From positions 1-38,792 of the forward strand of contig NZ_JAHKPW010000036.1 of NCBI RefSeq assembly GCF_018860755.1: DNA of 38,792 nucleotides. Direction: 5' to 3'. The stretch is from Colwellia sp. D2M02. GTDB taxonomy: Bacteria; Pseudomonadota; Gammaproteobacteria; Enterobacterales; Alteromonadaceae. The first letter of the stretch is position 1. Each line of letters opens with the position of its first letter. A model generated the notes under the pieces. That model saw only the letters and a list, made by a program, of their open reading frames with translations. It was not told where the DNA came from and searched no databases. The position numbers and the translations under genes were made by a program. Below, one piece after another: positions 15,992-24,935 of this stretch.

Positions 15992-17935
15992 ATGGCACTA
16001 TGGGGCGGACGCTTTAAAGAAAAAGCGAGTGTACAGTTTAAAAAATTCAACGACTCATTACCTGTTGATTACCGTATGGCAGTACAAGATATTGTTGGTT
16101 CAATTGCGTGGGCTGAAGCGTTAACAACGGTTGACGTATTAAGTCAGGATGAATTTACTCGCTTAAAAGCAGCACTGCTTGAATTAAAAGCTTCAGTTGA
16201 AGAAAATCCTCAACAGATTTTACTTTCGGATGCTGAAGATATTCATAGCTGGGTTGAAGTTAACCTGATAGAAAAAACAGGTGATTTAGGTAAGAAGCTC
16301 CATACAGGCCGTAGCCGTAATGACCAAGTCGCTACCGACTTAAAATTATGGTGTAAAGAAACAGGGGGAGAAATTTTATTCGCCCTTGTGAGTTTACAAC
16401 AAGCGCTGCTTAATTTAGCAGAGCGTGAAAGCAATACCGTATTACCTGGCTATACCCACTTACAGCGTGCTCAACCCGTAACTTTTGGTCACTGGTGTTT
16501 GGCTTATGTTGAAATGTTTGACCGTGATATTGGTCGTTTAAAAGACACCCTTTATCGAGCAGACACTTCACCATTAGGATCTGGTGCTTTAGCAGGTACT
16601 GCTTACCCAATTGATCGCGATTTATTAGCGCAAAACTTAGGCTTTAGAAGTGCTACTTTAAACAGCTTAGATGCGGTTTCAGACCGAGATCATGTATTAG
16701 AGTTACTCTCTAATGCCAGCATTTCTATGATGCATCTATCGCGTTTTGCTGAAGATTTAATTTTCTACAACTCAGGGGAAGCCGGCTTTGTTGAAATGAG
16801 CGATTTAGTGAGCTCAGGTTCATCATTAATGCCGCAAAAGAAAAACCCCGATGCCTGTGAATTAATTCGTGGTAAAGCAGGGCGCGTAATGGGCTCATTG
16901 TCTGGCATGATGGTAACAATGAAAGCGTTACCATTGGCTTATAACAAAGACATGCAAGAAGACAAAGAAGGCTTATTTGACGCGCTTGATACATGGCAAG
17001 AATGTATGGAAATGGCAGTGTTGGTTGCTGATGGCTTAAAAGTTAATAGAGCTCGCACTTTAGCCGCAGCTCAACAAGGCTATGCAAACTCAACTGAACT
17101 TGCTGATTACTTAGTAAGTAAAGATGTGCCATTTCGTGAAGCGCACCACATTGTTGGCGAAGTTGTTTTAGCGGCGATAGAAGCGGATCACGCTTTAGAA
17201 GATTTTTCATTAGCACAATTGCAACAATACAGTGACAAAATTGAGCAAGATGTTTTTGGGCACTTATCCATTGAGTCATGTTTAGATAAACGTGTTGCTA
17301 TTGGCGGTACTTCAAGAACTCAAGTACAAAAAGCCCTTGCTGATATTCAAGGTAATCACGATAGCTTGAATGCACAAGTGGTAGGCGCGCCAAGTAAAAT
17401 ACAAATAAGCTCAGCTTTAAAACAAGTGAAGCAGCGTTTAAATGCTCAAAAGGCAGCGGCAATGTCGGTTAGACGTGCACGGATGTCAGACGTAGATAAT
17501 ATTTTTGCGTTAACAGAGTTTTGGGCAGAGCAAGGCGAAATTTTACCGCGTACTCGTGACAACATTATTCACGATATTCAAAATTTTGTGGTTGCAGAGC
17601 TTGATGGAAAAGTTGTTGGCACAGCGTCACTTTATATTTATCAAACAGGTTTAGCTGAAATTCGTTCGGTTGTTATTGAACAAAATGCTCAAAAGCAAGG
17701 TCAAGGTCGAGCATTAATTCAGTACTTACTCGAGTTTGCTCATCAAATGGAATTACAGCAAGTAATTGTACTGACTTATATTCCACAGTACTTCACTAAG
17801 TTAGGCTTTAATTTAATTGATAAAAGTTCATTAGCAGACAACATTATTGAGGATAGCGAGCCTAGCCCGCATAAAGATCCTAATGATGAGGTTGCCATGC
17901 AATACATGGTTAACCGTGCAAGCATTACCCCATAA
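15992..17935 (+). CDS. argH: Fused argininosuccinate lyase / N-acetylglutamate synthase, ArgH(A)
   Basis: Bifunctional protein of 647 residues. Residues 1-457 are argininosuccinate lyase, which splits argininosuccinate to arginine and fumarate: [10 protein letters not shown] (103-112), THLQRAQP with His156, and the signature [11 protein letters not shown] (276-286) with the catalytic serine loop. After a 30-residue linker, residues 492-647 form a GNAT acetyltransferase of the short acetylglutamate synthase type ([47 protein letters not shown]). Such argH(A) fusions are known from Moritella and Vibrio, where the tail can supply ArgA activity. Here a full argA follows after 28 bases, so acetylglutamate synthesis looks duplicated. 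The gene is intact, with no sign of frameshift at the junction. Confidence 0.93.
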   Translation: MALWGGRFKEKASVQFKKFNDSLPVDYRMAVQDIVGSIAWAEALTTVDVLSQDEFTRLKAALLELKASVEENPQQILLSDAEDIHSWVEVNLIEKTGDLGKKLHTGRSRNDQVATDLKLWCKETGGEILFALVSLQQALLNLAERESNTVLPGYTHLQRAQPVTFGHWCLAYVEMFDRDIGRLKDTLYRADTSPLGSGALAGTAYPIDRDLLAQNLGFRSATLNSLDAVSDRDHVLELLSNASISMMHLSRFAEDLIFYNSGEAGFVEMSDLVSSGSSLMPQKKNPDACELIRGKAGRVMGSLSGMMVTMKALPLAYNKDMQEDKEGLFDALDTWQECMEMAVLVADGLKVNRARTLAAAQQGYANSTELADYLVSKDVPFREAHHIVGEVVLAAIEADHALEDFSLAQLQQYSDKIEQDVFGHLSIESCLDKRVAIGGTSRTQVQKALADIQGNHDSLNAQVVGAPSKIQISSALKQVKQRLNAQKAAAMSVRRARMSDVDNIFALTEFWAEQGEILPRTRDNIIHDIQNFVVAELDGKVVGTASLYIYQTGLAEIRSVVIEQNAQKQGQGRALIQYLLEFAHQMELQQVIVLTYIPQYFTKLGFNLIDKSSLADNIIEDSEPSPHKDPNDEVAMQYMVNRASITP

Positions 17936-17963
17936 CGTGCATAAGAAAGGCATAGGAAAATAA

Positions 17964-19280
17964 TTGAAGTCTATGGACAATAATATCAACAACGTGAAAT
18001 GGTTTAGAAATGCCGCGCCGTATATTAATGCGCATCGTGGTAAAACCGTTGTGTTAATGTTTGGTGGTGAGGCGGTACTACACCCTAATTTTGCTAATAT
18101 CATCCATGATATTTCTTTGTTACGTAGCTTAGGCGTTAAATTGGTGGTTGTGCATGGTGCACGACCACAAATTGAAGAGCGCATGGCGCAGCGTGATATT
18201 GAGCGAAAAATAGAAAAGAATGTGCGCATTACCGACGCAGAAACTTTAGTTGCGGTGAAAGATGCAACGGGCTCGTTACGCTTACACATTGAAGCGCTAC
18301 TAAGTACTGGTTTAGTTAATTCACCGATGCATGGCTCGCAAATACGTGTTAGTACAGGTAATTTTGTCATTGCTAAACCAATGGGTGTCCGTGACGGTGT
18401 AGATTATAAATACACGGGCGTTGTGCGTAGAATAGATTCTGACGGCATTAACATGCAGTTAAATTATGGCTCTATTGTATTATTGTCGCCTATTGGCTAT
18501 TCACCAACCGGTGAGGTTTTTAATTTAGCCTTAGAAGATGTTGCCGCGCAAACTGCTATTGCTCTAAAAGCCGACAAATTAATTACTTTTACTGAAGATG
18601 AAGGTTTAATCGATAATACTGGGGAGTTAATCAAAAGTTGTAGTGTTAGAACGGTAAAAACTTTGCTAGATGAAAAAGACTGCCATGTACGGCAATTATT
18701 GTTACGGGCAATTATTCAAAGTGGTGAAAACGGTGTTGAACGCTGTCATTGTATTAGCTATCAAAGTGATACTGCATTACTGCAAGAATTATTTACCCGA
18801 GATGGTGCCGGTACGTTAATTGCCAAAGATCATAAAGAGCTGATAGCCGTTGCTAGTATTGATGATGTTGCTGGTATTTTAGAATTGATACAGCCTTTGG
18901 AAGAAGAAGGGGTATTAGTTAAACGCTCTCGCGAACTACTTGAGGTAGAAATAGGACGTTTTATTGTGCTTAAAAAGGAAGATGTCATTATTGCATGTGC
19001 GGCATTATATCCTTACCCAGAAGTTGCTACAGGTGAAGTTGCCTGTGTGGTAATTCATCCTGATTATCGTAACGGTAATCGTGGTGAACGAGTGATGCAG
19101 GCTGTAGAGTTAGAGGCTAAAATGCAAGGTTTGTCGTCATTGTTTTTATTAACCACCGTAAGTGGACACTGGTTTAGAGAGCAAGGTTTCATCGAGAAAA
19201 ATTTAGATGCGTTACCTGAAGGGAAAAAACAGATGTACAACTTTCAGCGTAATTCTCAAGTATTTATCAAACATATATAA
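17964..19280 (+). CDS. argA: N-acetylglutamate synthase, classical two-domain type
   Basis: Acetylates glutamate using acetyl-CoA, the committed and normally arginine-inhibited first step. The N-terminal amino-acid-kinase-like domain (about 25-285) contains VLMFGGEAVLHPNF and VVHGARPQIEERM. The C-terminal GNAT domain (about 290-438) contains IACAALYPYPE, GEVACVVIHPDYR and LTTVSGHWFREQGF. At 438 residues it is colinear with E. coli ArgA (443). Start choice: AGGA at 17954-17957 is 6 bases from a TTG at 17964; an ATG three codons later (17973) is the alternative. Last gene of the operon, ending before the hairpin at 19307-19333. Confidence 0.94.
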   Translation: MKSMDNNINNVKWFRNAAPYINAHRGKTVVLMFGGEAVLHPNFANIIHDISLLRSLGVKLVVVHGARPQIEERMAQRDIERKIEKNVRITDAETLVAVKDATGSLRLHIEALLSTGLVNSPMHGSQIRVSTGNFVIAKPMGVRDGVDYKYTGVVRRIDSDGINMQLNYGSIVLLSPIGYSPTGEVFNLALEDVAAQTAIALKADKLITFTEDEGLIDNTGELIKSCSVRTVKTLLDEKDCHVRQLLLRAIIQSGENGVERCHCISYQSDTALLQELFTRDGAGTLIAKDHKELIAVASIDDVAGILELIQPLEEEGVLVKRSRELLEVEIGRFIVLKKEDVIIACAALYPYPEVATGEVACVVIHPDYRNGNRGERVMQAVELEAKMQGLSSLFLLTTVSGHWFREQGFIEKNLDALPEGKKQMYNFQRNSQVFIKHI

Positions 19281-19306
19281 ATAGCTTGATGAGCGTTTAT
19301 AAAATG

Positions 19307-19335
19307 AAAAGCCACTATTTGATAGTGGCTTTTTT
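19307..19335. terminator. Bidirectional terminator
   Basis: AAAAGCCACTAT (19307-19318) pairs perfectly with ATAGTGGCTTTT (19322-19333), followed by two more T. It closes the arg operon on the plus strand and mrcA on the minus strand. Confidence 0.85.
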
Positions 19336-19368
19336 AATGTCTTAGACTTAATGCTTTAGATGTAAGCC

Positions 19369-22008
19369 TTAAAATAGTTCAACTTCGGTTTTTGTTTCTG
19401 TACCATTAAGTATTTCATCACTGGTATCTTTAGTTACATATTCCGTTGGCGTTTTACCTAACCTAAAGTATTCAAACTTAGTACTTCTGTCGGTTTTATT
19501 GGTGAGTTTACCTGTTGCTTTGTCAATTCTCACTGAAACAATTTCAGTTGGTGGCTGGAAAGGCTCTATTGGTAAATCAGCCAATGCCTCTTTCATAAAA
19601 GCAATCCATGCAGGTTGTGCCGATCGCCCACCAAACTCACCGCCAACAATTTGTTCTCTGTCTAAATTGCTATTGTAAACACTCTGACCTAAGTTACGAC
19701 TAGGATCATCAAAGCCAATCCAGGCCGTTGTTACTAAACGGCGAGAATAACCAGAAAACCAAGCATCTTTTGCTTCGTTGGTGGTACCTGTTTTTCCTGC
19801 GATATCACGACGTCCTAAAGCCCTAGCACGCCAACCTGTACCTTGCCAACCATTGGCTCCAGACCAGTCTGCTTCCCAAATTGCACTATTAAGTGCTTCA
19901 GTAATTAAAAAAGCATTTTGTGCACTAATAACACGAGGTGCGCTCTTAATAACATGGGAGCTAGTATTTGATGCAGCCTCTTGTTGTGAAACTACACTTT
20001 CAGGCTCTGTCATTATTGAGTCTTCGGTGAGTTTTACATCATTATCTATATTAACCATGCTATCAAAGTTTTCATTTGTTGCATCAACAGCAGCACATGG
20101 GTTACATGCCATTAATGGATCTGCTTGGTAAATAATTTCACCTTCAGAGTTTTCAATACGATCAATGATATAAGGTGATATTAAATAACCTGTGTTAGCA
20201 AATGCAGCAAAACCTGTCGCTATTTCTAGCGGAGTTAAAGAAGCCGAGCCTAACGCAAGCGATTCATTTCTAGGTAAGTCTGAAGGAGCGAAGCCAAATT
20301 TCGTCAGATGATTAATAATACCATCGAGTCCGACACCTTGTAGTAAACGTACTGCAATAACGTTTTTTGATTGGGCTAATGCTTGGCGCATTCGAATAGG
20401 ACCAATATATTCTTCGGGAGAGTTTTTAGGTCGCCATACATCATCACCACTTTTATCCCATTGGTTAATTGGCGCATCATTAAGGATTGAGGCTAGAGTA
20501 TAACCTTGCTCAAGCGCAGCAGAATAAATAAAAGGTTTAATGTTAGAACCAACTTGGCGCTTAGCTTGAGTGACTCGGTTAAACTGACTCTTTTTAAAAC
20601 TAAACCCACCGACAATGGCTTTGATAGCCCCGTCATCTGGAGACATTGACACCATTGCTGAGCTCGCTTGCGGTAATTGGCTTAAGTGGTAGTTAGCATC
20701 ACTGTCTTTTTGCACTAAAATAACATCGCCGTAAGTGAGTATTTCATTCGCACTTTTAGGGGGGGAGCCTTGTTTTCTATCATTAATAAAAGCACGTGCC
20801 CAATGCATTCCTTCCCAAGGAATTGTGCCTTGCTCATTATTAAGCAGTGCAATTTTTGCAGAATTTTCTAAAACAGTGGTGACAACCGCAGGTACAAGGC
20901 CTTGATCATACTCAACTTGTGTTAAGGCTTGATTAATTTCATCTAGCGTAAGCTCATCTACTTCTGATGTATTGATATTTGTATCATGAGGAGCATTGCT
21001 TGAGTTATTATTTTCAGTTTGTTTTCTTAAGTTTGGGCGTAAAGATAAAATTGGTCCGCGGTAGCCGTGGCGTTGATCATAGCTTAATAAGTTATTAGTC
21101 ACTGCGGTGTCAGCTGCGTTTTGCAATTTACTATTAATAGTAGTGAAAACATTGTAGCCGTTTGTATAAGCCGCTTCTTTACCGTAAAGCGCTATCATTT
21201 TTTGATGCGCCATCTCAGCAGCATAAGGTGCTGATAACTCAATTTGTGCGCCATGTCTTTCGCCCGTAATTGGGGCAGCATTGGCTTCTTGATATGTCGC
21301 TTCATCAATATAACCACTTACGAGCATACGGTGTAAAACTACAGAGCGTCGCGCTAATGCACGCTCAGGGGAACGTATCGGATTAAGCGTTGAAGGGGCT
21401 TTAGGTAAACCCGCTAATACAGCTATTTGCGGTAATGTTAGCTCATTAATCTCTTTACCATAATACACTTGAGCAGCAGCGCCAAAACCAAATGAACGAT
21501 GACCTAATTCGATTTTATTAATGTACAGCATTAATATTTCATCTTTAGTGAGTAAGCTCTCGATATGAAAAGAAAGAAAAATTTCACGAATCTTTCGGGT
21601 GTAAGTAACCTCACGAGTAAGAAAAAAGTTACGAGCAACTTGCATGGTAATAGTACTTGCGCCGCCTTTATCTTGCCCCATTAATTTTGCCAACACTGCT
21701 CTACCCATGCCTATAGGGTCTACGCCAAAATGTAAATAAAAACGGTCATCTTCAGTGGCTAATAAAGCGTCTATCAGTTGTTGGGGAACTTGATCTAACG
21801 TTAATGGAATACGTTTTTTCTCACCAAACTGAGAAATGAGTAAACCATCGTGCGTATAAATTTGCATGGGAGTTTGCCATTGAATATCCTTTAAAGAATT
21901 AACATCGGGCAATTCATCACGCATACTTAAATAAAGAGCAATAGCAGCAATAAATACTAAGGTTGCCATTACAAGACTGATTTTTAATAAATTCTTAAGT
22001 GAAAACAC
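19369..22008 (-). CDS. mrcA: Penicillin-binding protein 1A, bifunctional peptidoglycan synthase
   Basis: Class A PBP polymerising glycan strands and cross-linking peptides in the periplasm. One N-terminal membrane anchor (about 9-28), then the glycosyltransferase domain with catalytic Glu86 in ATEDDRFYLHFG, and GGASTITMQVARNFFL. An OB-like insert (about 315-435) precedes the transpeptidase, whose active-site triad motifs are SNIK (488-491), SKN (546-548) and KTGT (739-742). An acidic, low-complexity insert at about 630-690 carries a CNPC pair (Cys635, Cys638). Length 879 is normal. Start is GTG at 22008, with GAG about 6 bases upstream and no nearer ATG. Divergent from pilM, the widely conserved ponA-pilMNOPQ arrangement. 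Confidence 0.96.
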   Translation of the reverse strand: MFSLKNLLKISLVMATLVFIAAIALYLSMRDELPDVNSLKDIQWQTPMQIYTHDGLLISQFGEKKRIPLTLDQVPQQLIDALLATEDDRFYLHFGVDPIGMGRAVLAKLMGQDKGGASTITMQVARNFFLTREVTYTRKIREIFLSFHIESLLTKDEILMLYINKIELGHRSFGFGAAAQVYYGKEINELTLPQIAVLAGLPKAPSTLNPIRSPERALARRSVVLHRMLVSGYIDEATYQEANAAPITGERHGAQIELSAPYAAEMAHQKMIALYGKEAAYTNGYNVFTTINSKLQNAADTAVTNNLLSYDQRHGYRGPILSLRPNLRKQTENNNSSNAPHDTNINTSEVDELTLDEINQALTQVEYDQGLVPAVVTTVLENSAKIALLNNEQGTIPWEGMHWARAFINDRKQGSPPKSANEILTYGDVILVQKDSDANYHLSQLPQASSAMVSMSPDDGAIKAIVGGFSFKKSQFNRVTQAKRQVGSNIKPFIYSAALEQGYTLASILNDAPINQWDKSGDDVWRPKNSPEEYIGPIRMRQALAQSKNVIAVRLLQGVGLDGIINHLTKFGFAPSDLPRNESLALGSASLTPLEIATGFAAFANTGYLISPYIIDRIENSEGEIIYQADPLMACNPCAAVDATNENFDSMVNIDNDVKLTEDSIMTEPESVVSQQEAASNTSSHVIKSAPRVISAQNAFLITEALNSAIWEADWSGANGWQGTGWRARALGRRDIAGKTGTTNEAKDAWFSGYSRRLVTTAWIGFDDPSRNLGQSVYNSNLDREQIVGGEFGGRSAQPAWIAFMKEALADLPIEPFQPPTEIVSVRIDKATGKLTNKTDRSTKFEYFRLGKTPTEYVTKDTSDEILNGTETKTEVELF

Positions 22009-22131
22009 AAAAAACTCATTTTATAGTTAAAAATGTAAGATAATACTAGTATATCGTGTAAAAGCATGTAATAAATGTATTTATGCGTATTTTACGTCTA
22101 AAATAATTACAAAAAATATTTGCGGGTTCTT

Positions 22132-23211
22132 ATGCTGGACAATTTATGGAAAAAGAAAGTCCCGATGATGGTTGGGATTGATATAGGCTCACATTCAGTA
22201 AAAGCTGTGTTATTAAGTCAAGGTGCTGAAGGATATATTCTAGAAGATTATGCCATTGAGCCGATGGCGCGTGGCGCTGTAATCGATCGTGAAATTCAAG
22301 ATATTGAAGCGGTTGGTAGTGTGATTGAAAAAATAAGAAAAAAAATATCACTCAAAGCAACAGACGCAGCAGCAGCTGTTTCAGGGCAAACGGTTATTAC
22401 CAAAGTTATTTATATGGATGTTGCATTAAATGAGGAAGAGCTGGCTAGCCAAATAGAAATAGAGGCTGATAGCTTAATCCCCTTCCCATTAGATGAGGTC
22501 AGCCTTGATTTTGAAACTTTGGATATTAATGAATCTGATCCCAGTAAAGTTAATGTTTTGTTAAGTGCAGCGCGTACTGAGTCGGTTGAGGCTAGAGTTG
22601 CGGCCTTAGAAGCTGGAGATTTTTCAGCAAAAGTTATCGATGTTGAATCTTATGCCGTAGGGCGTTCATATGACTTATGCCTATCTCAACTTCCAGAAGA
22701 TGCCGAGGATAAAGTTGTTGCAATTGTCGATATTGGGGCAACGGTTACTTTATTTTCTGTTACTCAACAAGGTAAACACATTTATAGCCGCGATCAAATG
22801 TTTGGTGGTGAGCAATATACGCGTTCGATCGTCTCTTACTATAATAAATCTTTTGATGATGCGGAAAGAGCAAAGGTAAGTAACGACTTACCTCCTAATT
22901 ATACATTTGAAGTGCTCGCTCCTTTTCATACTGTACTGATGCAGCAAATTCGCCGTGCTATTCAAATGTTTTTAACAACTAGTGGCCAAACAAAAGTCGA
23001 TTACTTGTTGATTTCAGGTGGTACGGCAAAACTTGAAGGGGTTGAAGCGCTATTATCGGAAGAAATAGGTATTTATACCGTTATTGCTAACCCTTTTCAC
23101 GGCATGGCTTTAGGTTCATCAGTTAATAGTGAAGAGCTTGCTATTGTTGCACCGCAATTAATGGTTGCAACAGGTTTAGCGTTAAGGAGTTTTACCCCAT
23201 GGCACATATAA
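22132..23211 (+). CDS. pilM: Type IV pilus assembly protein PilM
   Basis: Actin-like cytoplasmic ATPase-fold protein of the pilus alignment subcomplex; it binds the N-terminus of PilN. The nucleotide-fold motifs are GIDIGSHSVKAV near the N-terminus, AIVDIGATVTLFSV in the middle and LISGGTAKLEGV near the end. 359 residues is usual. An upstream TTG at 22120 extends the frame by four codons, but GGG six bases before the ATG at 22132 favours the ATG. The 3' end overlaps pilN by 13 bases, so translation is coupled. First gene of a five-gene pilus operon. Confidence 0.94.
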   Translation: MLDNLWKKKVPMMVGIDIGSHSVKAVLLSQGAEGYILEDYAIEPMARGAVIDREIQDIEAVGSVIEKIRKKISLKATDAAAAVSGQTVITKVIYMDVALNEEELASQIEIEADSLIPFPLDEVSLDFETLDINESDPSKVNVLLSAARTESVEARVAALEAGDFSAKVIDVESYAVGRSYDLCLSQLPEDAEDKVVAIVDIGATVTLFSVTQQGKHIYSRDQMFGGEQYTRSIVSYYNKSFDDAERAKVSNDLPPNYTFEVLAPFHTVLMQQIRRAIQMFLTTSGQTKVDYLLISGGTAKLEGVEALLSEEIGIYTVIANPFHGMALGSSVNSEELAIVAPQLMVATGLALRSFTPWHI

Positions 23212-23774
23212 ATCTACTCCCTTGGCGTGAAGCCTCACTAAAAAGAAAAAAGAAAGAGTATTTTACTATTTTAACGGCGGTAGGTTTAACTGCTCTAGCG
23301 TTAGTTTTAATTGTTAATTTTTACTATCAAGCGCGAATTGACGGACAAAATAGTCGTAATCAATTTCTCAAAAACGAAATAGCGCAACTTGACATTCAAA
23401 TTAGCGAGATAAGAACACTTAATGAAAAAAAAGATGCCTTACAAAAACGTATCGATGTAATTGAACAATTACAGCGTAGCCGAAACGTGGGTACTCAAGT
23501 ACTTGATGAAATAGCAAAAATAGTGCCTAATGGCATCTATATTACCCAGCTTGAAAAGCAAGGGAATGTTATTTATTTAACAGGAAAGAGTGAATCTAAT
23601 AACCATTTAGCTAATATGATACGCGCTATTGAACTATCTGATTTATTTACAGATGCAACACCAGAGTCAATTACTGCTGATGATGATTCACCGAAATTGC
23701 TAAGTAGCTTTAAAATGAAAGTAAGAATTAAAGGCTTAATTGCAAATCCAAGTGCAACATTGGCGGCTAAATAG
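23199..23774 (+). CDS. pilN: Type IV pilus inner-membrane protein PilN
   Basis: Bitopic inner-membrane protein linking cytoplasmic PilM to the periplasmic PilO/PilP complex. The cytosolic N-terminus INLLPWREA is the PilM-binding signature. One membrane helix follows at about 23-43, then a coiled-coil stretch (about 50-95) and a small periplasmic ferredoxin-like domain containing VPNGIYITQLEKQGN. 191 residues is typical. Its ATG lies inside the end of pilM, and AAGGAG upstream provides a strong ribosome site. Confidence 0.94.
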   Translation: MAHINLLPWREASLKRKKKEYFTILTAVGLTALALVLIVNFYYQARIDGQNSRNQFLKNEIAQLDIQISEIRTLNEKKDALQKRIDVIEQLQRSRNVGTQVLDEIAKIVPNGIYITQLEKQGNVIYLTGKSESNNHLANMIRAIELSDLFTDATPESITADDDSPKLLSSFKMKVRIKGLIANPSATLAAK

Positions 23775-23785
23775 GGAGTTTAAAG

Positions 23786-24382
23786 ATGAAGTTTGATGCA
23801 TCGCAATTTGATAACCTCGAACTTGATAACATAGGGCAGTGGCCAGCAGCGGCTAAGTTGGTATTAGCAATATTTTTAGGTGTACTTGTATTAGGCCTAG
23901 GGTATATGGGGATTATTAGTAATCAATTAACCCAACTGGAACGCTCCTATGCAGAAGAGAAAATATTAAAAGATTCGTATAAAACCAAATATCATATTGC
24001 GGCTAATTTAGAGTTATTTCGCGCGCAAATGGTAGAAGCTGAAGATACTTTTGCTAATCAATTAAGAAGTTTGCCTAACAGTCATGAAACGCCTGGTTTA
24101 CTTGATGATATTACTTTCATTGGTACTACAAGCGGTTTAGATTTTGTTAAATTAGAATGGCAGCCAGAAATCAGTAAAGAAATCTATATCGAGTTACCTA
24201 TTGATATTGAAGTGATTGGTCCTTACCACGCTTTTGGTCAATTTGTGAGTAAAATCGCAGGGTTGCCAAGAATTGTTACTTTACATGACTTTATTATTAA
24301 CATTGCTGAAAATGATAATGAAACGCTTAATTTAAAGTTACAAGCTAAGACCTACCGTTATCAAGAGGAGGTAGTTCAATGA
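23786..24382 (+). CDS. pilO: Type IV pilus inner-membrane protein PilO
   Basis: Partner of PilN in the alignment complex. The first 22 residues are cytosolic, including DNLELDNIGQWPAAAK, a family hallmark. A membrane helix spans about 25-45, followed by a coiled coil (50-85) and a periplasmic domain with LRSLPNSHETPGLLDDI and the conserved YHAFGQFVSKIAGLPRIV. 198 residues is usual. It starts 11 bases after pilN, with GGGAG nearby, and its stop overlaps the pilP start in ATGA. Confidence 0.93.
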   Translation: MKFDASQFDNLELDNIGQWPAAAKLVLAIFLGVLVLGLGYMGIISNQLTQLERSYAEEKILKDSYKTKYHIAANLELFRAQMVEAEDTFANQLRSLPNSHETPGLLDDITFIGTTSGLDFVKLEWQPEISKEIYIELPIDIEVIGPYHAFGQFVSKIAGLPRIVTLHDFIINIAENDNETLNLKLQAKTYRYQEEVVQ

Positions 24383-24924
24383 AGCGTCTAAATTACCGCT
24401 CTTTATTGGTTGCGTCGATACTATCAGTATCATTAACGGGTTGTTTTGATGATACTAAAGACATTGAAGCACATATGGAACAAGTAAAAGCAACTACAAC
24501 AAACTATATTGAACCTATGCCTGAAGTTCATGCATTCATTCATATCGCCTATTCAGCGCAAGAGCAACGTAGCCCCTTTGTACTGCCTAAGCCTGAAGTA
24601 ATAGAACAAAAAATTCAACAAGTATCAGGTTGTTTAAGTCCTGATAGTAATCGACGTAAACAGCCATTAGAAAAATATGCACTCAGTGATTTAGTTATGA
24701 AGGGCACATTAGGTGACGAAAATAAACTTTGGGCACTACTAGAAGCTTCAGATTTAACCTTGCATAGAGTTTCTATTGGTAATTATTTAGGACTCTACCA
24801 TGGAAAAATTACACAAGTGAGTACAACAAAAGTAAAAATTATGGAGTTATCCCCAGATGGAGCAGGTTGTTGGGTTGAGCGTGAAGCAGAATTGGAAATT
24901 GTTAAATCAGAGCCAAATAAGTAA
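24379..24924 (+). CDS. pilP: Type IV pilus lipoprotein PilP
   Basis: Periplasmic lipoprotein that connects PilN/PilO to the PilQ secretin. Signal peptide ending in a lipobox, SLTGC, with the acylated cysteine at residue 22, followed by Asp-Asp. The body includes SPFVLPKPEV and the conserved stretch around LEKYALSDLVMKGTLG, typical of PilP. 181 residues is normal. It overlaps pilO by four bases (ATGA), and AGGAGG lies just upstream. Confidence 0.93.
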   Translation: MKRLNYRSLLVASILSVSLTGCFDDTKDIEAHMEQVKATTTNYIEPMPEVHAFIHIAYSAQEQRSPFVLPKPEVIEQKIQQVSGCLSPDSNRRKQPLEKYALSDLVMKGTLGDENKLWALLEASDLTLHRVSIGNYLGLYHGKITQVSTTKVKIMELSPDGAGCWVEREAELEIVKSEPNK

Positions 24925-24935
24925 AGGAAATAATA

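Noticed and set aside
17831..18370. 179-codon minus-strand frame across the argH/argA junction
   Set aside because: Long, but covers conserved coding sequence of two genes on the other strand; product has no family signature.
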